Below, in pieces: positions 50,920 through 58,940 of a stretch of DNA of 64,000 bases (positions within the stretch are counted from its first letter, which is position 1; each line of letters begins with the position of its first letter). The DNA lies in NCBI RefSeq assembly GCF_016863175.1, contig NZ_BOOJ01000020.1, forward strand, positions 17,907 to 81,906, read 5' to 3'. Source of the DNA: Paraplanobispora siamensis. GTDB lineage: Bacteria; Actinomycetota; Actinomycetes; Streptosporangiales; Streptosporangiaceae. Made by a program: the position numbers and the translations under genes. The notes beneath the pieces are model-generated. The model saw nothing but the letters and a program-made list of their open reading frames with translations. It made no database searches and was not told the origin of the DNA.

Positions 50920-52611
50920 CTACGGGCGCTTGCGGCGGAACAGGCCGCGCTTCTGCTTGCCCTGGTCCTTCTCGGGGAGCGGGTAGACCGCCGTGGCACC
51001 GCCGGGCGGGACGTCCTGGGGCGGCGGACCGGCGGGCCCCTGCCACTGCGGGGGCGGAGGCTGCTCCGGGAACCTCATCGTGCCGCCCGGACCGTCGGCC
51101 GGTCCCTGGAACGGGCCGCCGGCCGGACCCACCGGACCCTGGAACGGCCCGCCGGGAGAGTCCGCCGGGCCCTGGGGCGGGCCGGCCGGCGACCCGCCGG
51201 GAGCGAACCAGGTCTCGGGCACGGGCGGCGGGAGGTCGGGACCGGGGCCGGGTGAGGCGGGCCCGGCGGAGAACCGCTCCGGCGCGCCCGGCCCATGCTG
51301 CCCGGGACCCTCCTGCCCGGGACCCTCCTGCCCCGGACCCTCCTGCCCCGGACCCTGCGGTCCGCGCGGCCCGGGGTCGTGTCCGGGGCCCTGCGGTCCC
51401 ATGTCCTGGAGGCCGGGGTCCTGGGGGAAGCGGTCCGGGACGGCCGGATCCTGCGGCGGCTGCGCCTGCAGAGCGGGATCCTGCGGGAAGGGGGCGCCGG
51501 AGAAGTCACCGAGGCCCTGCGGGTGCGCGGCCGACGGGTCGCCGGGGCGCCCGTGCCCGCCCTGGTCCCCGGGGGCGGCGGGCTCGAACCACGAGGGCTG
51601 GTCCGAGGGCCGCCCGGGGGCCTGCGGGGCGTCGAAGCCGTAGAAGGGCTGCTCGGCGCCGGGCGGCGGCGCGTAGGCCGTCGTCTGCTGCTCGTAGAGC
51701 GTCTGGTCGTAGGCCGCCGGGTCGTATCCGTGCGGGTACTGCTCGGGGACGTAGCCCTCGGGATAGACCGGCGGATACATCTGCATCGGGACGAAGCTGA
51801 TGATCGGGGCGTACGCCGCGCCCCCCTGGTAGGCCGGGTGCGGGAAGCCCGCCGACGCGTAGCCCGGGCCCGCCGGGTAGGCCGCGGGCTCCACGGCGCG
51901 CGGCCCGGCCCGGCGGACCGCGGCGGCGTGGGCCAGACGGCGCAGCCTGCCCTCGAAGATCAGGATGGCGAACACCACGAGCAGGACCAGGATCAGCGCC
52001 GGGATGCCGAGCTGCTGGCTCAGCGCGGTCGTGTTGTACTCGGAGCCCGCGTTGCGGATCTCGTACGGCACCGTGGAGGAGTCGGGCTCGAACGAGCTGG
52101 CGCTCGGCTCCGGCGTCGCCGTCGGGATCGCGCTCTGCGACGGCTGGGTGCTGGGGAACACGACGTCGGGGTCGGTGGCCGTCTCCGACGGCACGACCGG
52201 CGGCGGCTGGACCGGGGCCGTGGTCGCCGGGGGCGGCGGCGGCGCGGTCGTGGCGGGCGCCGTGGTGGCGGGCGCCGTCGTGGCCGGCGGCTTCGCCGCG
52301 GAGGTCTTCGTCGGGGTCACGGTGACCGTGGCGGTCACCGTGACCTGGTCCGTCGAGGTGCTCGTCGGCGCGGGGTTCGGGTCGTCCGGGTTGTGGGTGA
52401 TCGTGACGGTGACGACCGGCGTGGGGTCGCACTCCGCGGCGGGATCGACGTCGCATCCCGGGATGGAGGAGGGGTCGGCGATGACCGCTCTGGTGGAGGC
52501 GTCCGCCTGGCCGGAGCCGGCGAGCGCCCCGGCGGCGATCGTGATCATGCCGCTCAGGCCCAGAGAGAGGGCCACGGCCGAGACGGCCGCCACACGGCGA
52601 GATCTCGTCAC
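50920..52611 (-). CDS. secreted/one-helix protein with long Pro/Gly-rich tail
   Basis: A 563-residue protein. The signal peptide (VAAVSAVALSLGLSGMITIA) leads to a Thr/Pro-rich extracytoplasmic part of about 190 residues. One membrane helix follows (IPALILVLLVVFAILIFEG), then a cytoplasmic tail of about 330 residues rich in Pro, Gly, Gln and Tyr with GQEGP repeats, ending in basic GKQKRGLFRRKRP. I do not recognise it. GTG at 52611 is preferred to a GTG at 52635 because GGAGG lies 5 bases upstream of it and the signal peptide then has normal length. It may scaffold the secretion apparatus encoded upstream; that is a guess from location. Confidence 0.75.
   Translation of the reverse strand: MTRSRRVAAVSAVALSLGLSGMITIAAGALAGSGQADASTRAVIADPSSIPGCDVDPAAECDPTPVVTVTITHNPDDPNPAPTSTSTDQVTVTATVTVTPTKTSAAKPPATTAPATTAPATTAPPPPPATTAPVQPPPVVPSETATDPDVVFPSTQPSQSAIPTATPEPSASSFEPDSSTVPYEIRNAGSEYNTTALSQQLGIPALILVLLVVFAILIFEGRLRRLAHAAAVRRAGPRAVEPAAYPAGPGYASAGFPHPAYQGGAAYAPIISFVPMQMYPPVYPEGYVPEQYPHGYDPAAYDQTLYEQQTTAYAPPPGAEQPFYGFDAPQAPGRPSDQPSWFEPAAPGDQGGHGRPGDPSAAHPQGLGDFSGAPFPQDPALQAQPPQDPAVPDRFPQDPGLQDMGPQGPGHDPGPRGPQGPGQEGPGQEGPGQEGPGQHGPGAPERFSAGPASPGPGPDLPPPVPETWFAPGGSPAGPPQGPADSPGGPFQGPVGPAGGPFQGPADGPGGTMRFPEQPPPPQWQGPAGPPPQDVPPGGATAVYPLPEKDQGKQKRGLFRRKRP
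51297..51359. repeat. 15-bp in-frame repeat encoding GQEGP
   Basis: Four consecutive near-identical units with core GGACCCTCCTG (plus strand) within the tail of the Pro-rich protein. Confidence 0.7.
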
Positions 52612-52651
52612 CGACGCCTCCGTGAAATCCCGCACTTCTCAGGTCGAGGAA

Positions 52652-52657
52652 ATTCTA
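52652..52657 (-). promoter_or_regulatory. -10 element before the Pro-rich protein gene
   Basis: TAGAAT on the minus strand in an AT-rich patch (52640-52690), 41 bases from the GTG at 52611. TTTGCT 16 bases further upstream is a weak -35. Confidence 0.45.
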
Positions 52658-52686
52658 GTGCGGTAAAAATAACAGCAAAGCACCTT

Positions 52687-54159
52687 TTACAGTACAGCTC
52701 GCGAGTCACGCCTCCGCTGAATCCTCGCTTGCAGCCACAACAGGCCGAGCAGTCCGCCGATCGCGACCCCCGCCGCGGGAAGCCCGCGGATTCCTGTCAG
52801 GTCCTCACTTGACCGGCCCACGGTACGGATCTCCGGCTGCGAGCCGTACGGATCCATGGGCAGCGGCGCCCCCAGCGTCTCCTGACCGCCCGACAGGCCG
52901 GGCGGTATGGCCGCAGGCGGCGCGGCCGGCGGCATCCGGACTCCGGGAGGGGCCCAGGCGCCGGGGGTCTGGGCCGTCGTCGGCGGCGGGAAGCTCGGCG
53001 CGGCGGGAGCCGGGGCGACGGTCACCGGGCTCGTGTACAGGTCTCCGATGATGATCGGGTACGGGGTCTGGGGAGTCTGCGGCAGCTGCGAGCTCTGCGT
53101 GGCCTGCGGATCGGGCGCGCCCTGCGATGACTCCGGCAGCAGTTCGCCGCCCAGGTCGCCGGCGTAGGGATCCTCCCCCGACTTCTCCTTTTCACGGTCT
53201 TTCTTTTTCTGCGACTCGTCCGGCTCCGGCCATTTCGGCAGCACCGTGGCCCGGGGCTCCTCCTTGGGGTCGTCCGGGGTGGAGGGAGCCGGCTTGAGCG
53301 GCGCCGGCTTGCCCGGAGTCGTGCCGGGCTTGCCGGGGGACGTACCGGGCTTGGACGGCAGCTTGCCGGGGATGGCCGGGATGGGCGAGACCGGGGGCAC
53401 CGGGGGAACCGACCCCTGGCCGTCCTCGGCCGGGCACCCCGGATCGGCGGACGCGGCCTCCGAGCCGCCCTCTCCGCCCCCGGCCGGGTCCCCGGCGCAT
53501 TCATCCCCGGACCCGGCCGAACCGTCCGGGACATCATCCTCAGAACCAGACGAGCCGTCCGGGGTATCACCCTCAGAACCGGCCGAACCATCCGGAACGT
53601 CACCCTCGGAATCGAACGAGCCGTCCGGGACGTCACCCTCAGAACCGGCCGGTTCACCCAGGAGGTCGTCTTCGGGCCCGGCCGGGGTGTCGGGGGCCTT
53701 CTCCGGGGCGTCCGGCACCTCGGACGGGGCGCCGGAGACGCCCTCCAGCGCCGCCAGGAGCCCGGCCAGGTCCCCCTCGTCATGGTCGCGCAGCCAGCGC
53801 CACAGCTCGTCGGCGTTCCCCCCGCGCTCCTGGAGCAGGCTCCAGAGATCGTCCGTCCCGTGCTCCAGGAGCCAGCGCCGGAGCTCCTCCGCTTCCTGTC
53901 CGTGCTCCCGGGACCAGTCCTCCGGCCGCTCCCCGCCGTGATCCCCGAGCAGGTCCCAGAACCGGTCGTGCTCCTCCCCCCGGGTGAGCAGCCACGAGGC
54001 GAGATCCTCAGCCGTGGAGTGGCCGGACACGACGGGCGCGTCCCCGAGCACGTCCGTCACGGGCGTGTCCGCCGCCGCCATCGTGCCCGGGACCAGCGCC
54101 CCCGTGCCCACGGCCGACACCACCACGACATGTCTCAGCCAACCGGTTACCCCGCTCAC
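52687..54159 (-). CDS. surface protein with W-L repeats and acidic repeats
   Basis: A 490-residue protein. A signal peptide (HVVVVSAVGTGALVPGTMAA) precedes an N-terminal region of about 100 residues with recurring Trp-Leu segments (ASWLLTRGEEHDRFWDLLGD, RRWLLEHGTDDLWSLLQERG, LWRWLRDHDEGDLAGLLAAL). Four 11-residue acidic repeats follow (SEGDVPDGSFD type), then a Pro-rich and a Lys-rich part. A C-terminal membrane helix with a basic end (GVAIGGLLGLLWLQARIQRR) makes it an anchored wall-spanning protein. GTG at 54159 has GGAG 7 bases upstream. Not recognised. Confidence 0.72.
   Translation of the reverse strand: MSGVTGWLRHVVVVSAVGTGALVPGTMAAADTPVTDVLGDAPVVSGHSTAEDLASWLLTRGEEHDRFWDLLGDHGGERPEDWSREHGQEAEELRRWLLEHGTDDLWSLLQERGGNADELWRWLRDHDEGDLAGLLAALEGVSGAPSEVPDAPEKAPDTPAGPEDDLLGEPAGSEGDVPDGSFDSEGDVPDGSAGSEGDTPDGSSGSEDDVPDGSAGSGDECAGDPAGGGEGGSEAASADPGCPAEDGQGSVPPVPPVSPIPAIPGKLPSKPGTSPGKPGTTPGKPAPLKPAPSTPDDPKEEPRATVLPKWPEPDESQKKKDREKEKSGEDPYAGDLGGELLPESSQGAPDPQATQSSQLPQTPQTPYPIIIGDLYTSPVTVAPAPAAPSFPPPTTAQTPGAWAPPGVRMPPAAPPAAIPPGLSGGQETLGAPLPMDPYGSQPEIRTVGRSSEDLTGIRGLPAAGVAIGGLLGLLWLQARIQRRRDSRAVL
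53511..53645. repeat. 33-bp in-frame repeat (11-residue acidic unit)
   Basis: Four copies of a unit encoding SE(G/D)D(V/T)PDGS plus two variable residues. Confidence 0.7.
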
Positions 54160-54211
54160 CGTGCGTCTCCGATCCCCCGACTCGGACGTACGAGGACAGC
54201 ACGCCCAGTAG

Positions 54212-54240
54212 CTGTTATGTCACCATGCGCTAACTTTCAA
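54212..54240 (-). promoter_or_regulatory. promoter of the W-L repeat protein gene
   Basis: On the minus strand, TTGAAA (54235-54240), 17 bases, TAACAG (54212-54217). It overlaps the end of the NUDIX gene and lies 50 bases before the GTG at 54159. Confidence 0.4.
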
Positions 54241-54638
54241 TCCTCGCGGAGGAAGTCCCGTACGGCGTTCACGATCGGCAGGTCGGCGGGCAGCCAGGGC
54301 ACGTCGTACAGCTCCTCCATCGTGAGCCAGCGCAGGTCATGGTGCTCCTTGGCCTCCGGGGTCCCCTCCACGATCGTCGCCACCCAGACCCGGAGCACGT
54401 AGCCCCGCGTCAGCGGCCAGTCCCCGCCGACCCGCTCGCCGATCTCGATCAGGACGCCGAGCTCCTCGTGGCACTCGCGGACCAGCGCCTCGTGGTCGCC
54501 CTCCCCCGGGTCGACCTTCCCGCCCGGGAACTCCCAGCCCCCGGCCAGCTCGGGCGGCTCGGCGCGCTGGGCGGCCAGCAGCCGGCCCGTCCCGTCGACG
54601 ATCGCGGCTCCCACGACGACTTTCTCCACGCGTTCCAT
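54237..54638 (-). CDS. NUDIX hydrolase (MutT-like)
   Basis: A 133-residue pyrophosphatase. The full NUDIX box is present: GGKVDPGEGDHEALVREC followed by HEELGV (G-x5-E-x7-REUxEExGU). The N-terminus (KVVVGAAIVDGTGRLLAAQR) and FPGGK context fit MutT/8-oxo-dGTPase-like enzymes. ATG at 54638 has GAGG only 3 bases upstream. Although it lies between secretion-type genes it is a general housekeeping protein, and probably an insertion into the block rather than a component. Confidence 0.92.
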   Translation of the reverse strand: MERVEKVVVGAAIVDGTGRLLAAQRAEPPELAGGWEFPGGKVDPGEGDHEALVRECHEELGVLIEIGERVGGDWPLTRGYVLRVWVATIVEGTPEAKEHHDLRWLTMEELYDVPWLPADLPIVNAVRDFLRED

Positions 54639-54670
54639 GAGCCTCGATTCTGTCCCATGGGCGGTACGGC

Positions 54671-55759
54671 CTAACCCTGCTCCCTCAGTTCGAGCTGGGC
54701 CTTGATGGCGGGGTTCTGGAGGGGGCGGGTGAAACCGACGATGCCGGTGCGGGTCCGGTAGGACGTGACCTTGATCGGACCGCACAGGCGGCACCTGGCC
54801 TCGATCATCTTGCCCGGCGAGACCACCATGCCCACGTGCCCCGGCCTGTCGGGGCCGGTGCCCGGACCGGAGTTGAAGAAGACCAGGTCCCCGGCCTGCT
54901 CCTGACCGGCCTCGATCTTCACGCCGAACGGCCACTGGCCGAAGGTGGTGCGCGGGATGGTCAGGCCGACGCTCCGGTAGGCCATGTAGATGATCCCCGA
55001 GCAGTCGAAGGCGTCGGGTCCCGTGCCGCCCCACAGGTACGGCTTGCCGCGCTGGGCCAGCGCGTAGGAGAGGATCTCCGCCACCACCTCGTTGGGCGCC
55101 GCCGCCACCAGCGGCGGGTCGCAGGCGGGCTCCGCCTCCGGCGGGGTGCCGACCGCGCCGTCCTCGGCGTACTTGCCGGCGATCTCCATGACCTGGTCCA
55201 CGTACCACCAGGCCCGGTTGTAGACGAACAGCGCCCGCCGCACGTCCTCCGGCGCCCCGTTGCGCTTGAGCATCTTCGCCGCGCCGAGGATGGCGTCCGC
55301 CGGGTTGTAGACGTCGGCCCAGCCGTCGCCGTCGCCGTCGGAGGCGTAGCCGTTGAACTCCGACGGGATCTTGATCTTCGCCTTGCCGCCCCAGGTGCTG
55401 ATCAGGAACTGCATCGGCCCCGCGGCCCCGGCGTAGTTGGTCCCGCTCTGCACGCCCGGGAGCGTGGAGCGCCCGTGGTCGGTCTCGCGCTTGCCGACCC
55501 CGGCCAGCACGTTCCACTGCACGCCGACCTTCTCGCCGTGCTCGCGGTACAGCTCCAGGTACTCCTGCGGGATGTCGGAGGCCGCAGTCTCGGAGGCGTC
55601 GGCCGGCCGTCCCGCGTTCTCCTCGCAGTCGGGGATGTCGCCCCCGCCGGTGAACGACGGGAAGGTGCTCACCATCATCATCGGAGCCATGATCAGGGTC
55701 ACCAGGCAGAGCCCCGCGACGGCGAGGACCAGGATGATCCGGCCCTTCGTGCCGCTCAT
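54671..55759 (-). CDS. bifunctional lytic transglycosylase / NlpC-P60 wall hydrolase
   Basis: A 362-residue protein with an N-terminal membrane helix (IILVLAVAGLCLVTLIMAP). A transglycosylase-like domain follows (70-190: VLAGVGKRETDHGRS with Glu 92 as likely acid, GAAGPMQFLISTWG), then a C40 cysteine peptidase (235-345: YLWGGTGPDAFDCSG with Cys 253, RPGHVGMVV with His 308). It opens the peptidoglycan for a secretion channel, the VirB1/TcpG role. A DGDGDGWAD loop (141-149) could bind Ca. ATG overlaps the previous stop (ATGA). Confidence 0.9.
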   Translation of the reverse strand: MSGTKGRIILVLAVAGLCLVTLIMAPMMMVSTFPSFTGGGDIPDCEENAGRPADASETAASDIPQEYLELYREHGEKVGVQWNVLAGVGKRETDHGRSTLPGVQSGTNYAGAAGPMQFLISTWGGKAKIKIPSEFNGYASDGDGDGWADVYNPADAILGAAKMLKRNGAPEDVRRALFVYNRAWWYVDQVMEIAGKYAEDGAVGTPPEAEPACDPPLVAAAPNEVVAEILSYALAQRGKPYLWGGTGPDAFDCSGIIYMAYRSVGLTIPRTTFGQWPFGVKIEAGQEQAGDLVFFNSGPGTGPDRPGHVGMVVSPGKMIEARCRLCGPIKVTSYRTRTGIVGFTRPLQNPAIKAQLELREQG

Positions 55760-56427
55760 CCGGCCGTCTCCGCGACCTGGTCGTCACCCTCCTGCCCGTC
55801 CGCGGCCGGCTGGAGGTCGTGGACCCGCCAGCCGGAGCCGACCGGGACGAGCGTGACGGCGTACTCGTCGGTGCGGTCACGCTTGCCGCTCTTGGCGGTG
55901 ATCTGCTCGGTGGCGGTGACCACGAACACCACCGAGGAGTCCTGGATCTGCCGGATCTCCTTGACCTTCGCCGATCCGGACGAGACCACCTCGTCGGCGG
56001 TGTTGGCCTCCACGAAGGCCGGCGCCGTGCGCGCCCGCACCAGCGTGTCGCCGAACTCCGCCGTGGCGTAGCCCCGCAGCCGCTCCCCCGCGGCCACCGG
56101 GTCCTCGTCGTAGCGGTAGGTCCCGTAGTCGGCGGCGAAGCGCTCGGCGTAGTCGGCGGCGGCGGCCAGCTCCTGCTTGCTCATCGGCAGGTAGGAGTAG
56201 ACGTCGAAGGGCGCGTCGCTCGCCGTCGCCTCCGGGCGCGAGGGCTCCGCGGACGCCCGCTCCGTCGCAGGCGCGGTACGGCTGACGCCCGCGGGCTCGG
56301 CCTGCGGGCGCTCACCGGCCCCGGACCCCGGAGTCCCCGAGGACATGGTCAGGTACACCCCGACCGCGGCGAGCAGCGCCACGAGCACCGCGAAGACGAC
56401 CCCCCTGCGGCCGCCCGGTTCCGCCAT
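55756..56427 (-). CDS. VirB8/TcpC-like periplasm-facing protein
   Basis: A 223-residue protein: one membrane helix (VVFAVLVALLAAVGVYLTM), a Ser/Pro/Ala linker, then a cone-fold-like domain (ELAAAADYAERFAADYGTYR, YATAEFGDTLVRARTAPAFV, QDSSVVFVVTATEQITAKSG, YAVTLVPVGSGWRVHDLQPA) resembling TcpC/VirB8 NTF2-type domains. Its place between the TrbL-like and wall-hydrolase genes supports a channel-core role. ATG at 56427 has AAGGA 6 bases upstream; the stop overlaps the next ATG. Confidence 0.75.
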   Translation of the reverse strand: MAEPGGRRGVVFAVLVALLAAVGVYLTMSSGTPGSGAGERPQAEPAGVSRTAPATERASAEPSRPEATASDAPFDVYSYLPMSKQELAAAADYAERFAADYGTYRYDEDPVAAGERLRGYATAEFGDTLVRARTAPAFVEANTADEVVSSGSAKVKEIRQIQDSSVVFVVTATEQITAKSGKRDRTDEYAVTLVPVGSGWRVHDLQPAADGQEGDDQVAETAG

Positions 56428-56429
56428 CG

Positions 56430-58940
56430 TCAGTCCTTGTCGGGGTTGGACGGGCGGAGCCAGAAGGGCGTGGGCGCCTCATCGGCCCGCCTGCCCCGGT
56501 CGGAGCGGCCGGACAACCAGAGCGGGGGCGCCTCGGACGAGCGACCCGAGCGGTCGGAGCCGCCGCCGCGCGAACCCCCCGATCCCCGCGAACCGCCGAA
56601 GATGCTCCCGCCGGAGTCGGAGGACCCTCTCGACCCGCCGCCGAAGATGCTCCCGCCCGACGACCCGGAGGACGTGCGGGAGCCGCCGGACGAGCCGCGC
56701 GGACCGGTGTTCCGCGAACCGCCCGAGGAGCCGCGGGAACCACCCGAGGAGCCGCGTGAGCCGCCGCCGAAGATGCTCCCGCCCGGTGAGCCCGAGGAGG
56801 CCCGTGAGCCGCCGGAGGACGGGGCGGGCGCGGAGCCGCCGCCCGAGCTCGAACCGTTCTGGGAGGCCCAGCCTCCGCCGGACCGCCCGCCGAACCAGCC
56901 GCCGGCGCTCCCGGTGCGCGTCGGAGTGCCGCCGCCACCGCTCCCACCGCGTGCCGGAGCGCCGCCGCTCCCGCCCCGTGCGGGAGCTCCGCCGCCGGTG
57001 CGCGCGGGGGGCACGGTGCCCGCCGTACGGCCTCCGGACAGGTTGAGCGGCGGCGCCGCGCCGGTGCGCGGGGCGGTGACCGGACGGCCCACGCCCTTGC
57101 GCCGCCCGCCCGCCTGGGCGTCGGTGTCCAGCGGCGCGGGCTGCCCCGCCACCGGGACCCGGGTGCCCGAGGGCGTGCCCGCCGCCGGACCGCCCTCCTC
57201 GCCGCGGAGCTTGCCCTGGGCGACCGCGGCCGCCGCTCCGACGGACGCGCCTCCGGCCACCGCGGCCGCCTGCAGCAGGGGCTCGGCCTTGCGCATGCCC
57301 CACCGGCCGGCCCGGACCGCCGCGACCGGCGGCAGCACGCCCGCCGCGCGCTGCAGGGTGGGCGCGCTGGCCGCGTCGCCCAGCACCCGGGTGGTGAAGG
57401 TGTGCCCGTCCATCGAGGCGAACAGGTGCTGGAAGGGGCGCCGGTAGAAGAAGACCGCGATGGTCAGCAGTGCCATGAACATGACCTGCATGCCCCACGG
57501 CATGGCGGCGGAGATGATCAGGGCGTAGCCGTACACCAGCACGCCCAGCACCAGCGCCAGCACGGCCTGCCGCAGGAGCGTGCCGACCAGCATCTCCACC
57601 CAGCGCATCGCGATGATCCGGCCCGAGCCCGGATGCACGCCGATCAGCAGGAAGACCGGCGCGAGGATCAGCAGTAACAGGAAGCCGACCTTCAGCACCA
57701 GCAGCGATACCGCCACCAGGAAGATCAGCAACCCGGCGACCACCGCGGCCATGAGCGCGCCGATCGCGATGCCGAGCCGGCTGGTCCAGTCCTTGCCCTG
57801 CAGGAGGAAGTAGGTCGGGGTCTCCTTCAGGTAGGTGACGACCTCCTGCTCGTACCGGGCCTGGTGGGCGCTGCTGCCGGGCTGCTGGGCGGCCTTCTGC
57901 TCGGCCAGGTCGATGGCCTGGATGTCCAGCACCTTGGGCCCGAACTCACGCACCACCGGGGCGTCGGCGTCGGCGGTGCCGAACATGCCCATCAGCCACG
58001 GCTTGCAGACCAGGGTGGACCACAGCGCGTCGGCGTTCTGCTCCACCGCCGGGACGCCCGTGCGGCCGTAGCCGCCGGCCTGCGCCTGCGGGTTGGTCTC
58101 CCCCTTGGCCGGCAGGCACGACGCCCCGCCCGCGCCGGGCAGGCCGGAGAAGGCCGAGTTGACGACCTCGCCGGTCTTGTCGGTGACGACCTTGCCCATC
58201 CCGGTGAGGTCGCCGGGACGGCTGAAGAACCACACCGCGACGGTGACCGCGAGCACCATCCAGATGACGCCCTCGGCGGTCGTGGTCGCGCGCTTGCGGA
58301 TCAGGCCGTACCAGGCCAGCCAGATGGCCCCGAGGATCACGACGGGCCGCAGGTACGGCCAGTACATCGCGTTGGACAGGCTGACCACGATGTCGTCGAC
58401 CACGTTCTTGATCGACTCCAGCGGGCCCTCGGTCGCCGCCGCCTGGTAGGTCGTGATGGTCAGCCGGTCCAGCGCCTTGGCCCAGGAGAAGACCGTGTTG
58501 GCCCAGGCGTTGCCCAGCACCGCGGCGACGTCGTCGCAGCCGAGCTCGTTGGTGTGCCAGAACTGGCCGCTCATGCCGTAGGTGGCGTAGTTCGACTGCG
58601 CGGCCGGGGGCTGCGCCTGCGCACCCTCGACGGGCGGCGGCTCGACCAGGCCGTCCACTCCGGCGCCGACGACCTCGGGGGCCAGGTCGGGCGAGAGGTC
58701 GCAGGGCGCCGCGGCCGCGACGGACCCGCCGGTGGGGAAGACCAGCGGCAGCGCCATGAAGGCCACCAGCGCCACGAGCGCCACGGCGATCCGGCGGCCG
58801 ACCCGCCCGCGGGGCCGTTCCGGACGCCGTCCGGACCGTTCCGTACGCCGCATGAGCGTCCATCCGCCGACGGCACGTCCCGGCCACCGGCGCGAACGTC
58901 TCCCACGGGGAGGATTCGATCCCTCGTCGGAGTCCTTCAT
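56430..58940 (-). CDS. TrbL/VirB6-like polytopic membrane protein
   Basis: An 836-residue protein. A signal/first helix (VALVALVAFMALPLVFPTG) leads to an external region (LSNAMYWPYLRPVVILGAIW begins the membrane part). Several helices follow (AEGVIWMVLAVTVAVWFF, IAIGALMAAVVAGLLIFLVA, VGFLLLLILAPVFLLIGV, LVLGVLVYGYALIISAAM, MFMALLTIAVFFY), as in TrbL/VirB6 inner-membrane channel proteins. The last 250 residues are cytoplasmic, Gly/Ser/Arg-rich with GGSIFGGGSRG and GSSGGSR repeats. The ATG has GGAGG 7 bases upstream and overlaps the VirB4-like stop. Confidence 0.82.
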   Translation of the reverse strand: MKDSDEGSNPPRGRRSRRWPGRAVGGWTLMRRTERSGRRPERPRGRVGRRIAVALVALVAFMALPLVFPTGGSVAAAAPCDLSPDLAPEVVGAGVDGLVEPPPVEGAQAQPPAAQSNYATYGMSGQFWHTNELGCDDVAAVLGNAWANTVFSWAKALDRLTITTYQAAATEGPLESIKNVVDDIVVSLSNAMYWPYLRPVVILGAIWLAWYGLIRKRATTTAEGVIWMVLAVTVAVWFFSRPGDLTGMGKVVTDKTGEVVNSAFSGLPGAGGASCLPAKGETNPQAQAGGYGRTGVPAVEQNADALWSTLVCKPWLMGMFGTADADAPVVREFGPKVLDIQAIDLAEQKAAQQPGSSAHQARYEQEVVTYLKETPTYFLLQGKDWTSRLGIAIGALMAAVVAGLLIFLVAVSLLVLKVGFLLLLILAPVFLLIGVHPGSGRIIAMRWVEMLVGTLLRQAVLALVLGVLVYGYALIISAAMPWGMQVMFMALLTIAVFFYRRPFQHLFASMDGHTFTTRVLGDAASAPTLQRAAGVLPPVAAVRAGRWGMRKAEPLLQAAAVAGGASVGAAAAVAQGKLRGEEGGPAAGTPSGTRVPVAGQPAPLDTDAQAGGRRKGVGRPVTAPRTGAAPPLNLSGGRTAGTVPPARTGGGAPARGGSGGAPARGGSGGGGTPTRTGSAGGWFGGRSGGGWASQNGSSSGGGSAPAPSSGGSRASSGSPGGSIFGGGSRGSSGGSRGSSGGSRNTGPRGSSGGSRTSSGSSGGSIFGGGSRGSSDSGGSIFGGSRGSGGSRGGGSDRSGRSSEAPPLWLSGRSDRGRRADEAPTPFWLRPSNPDKD

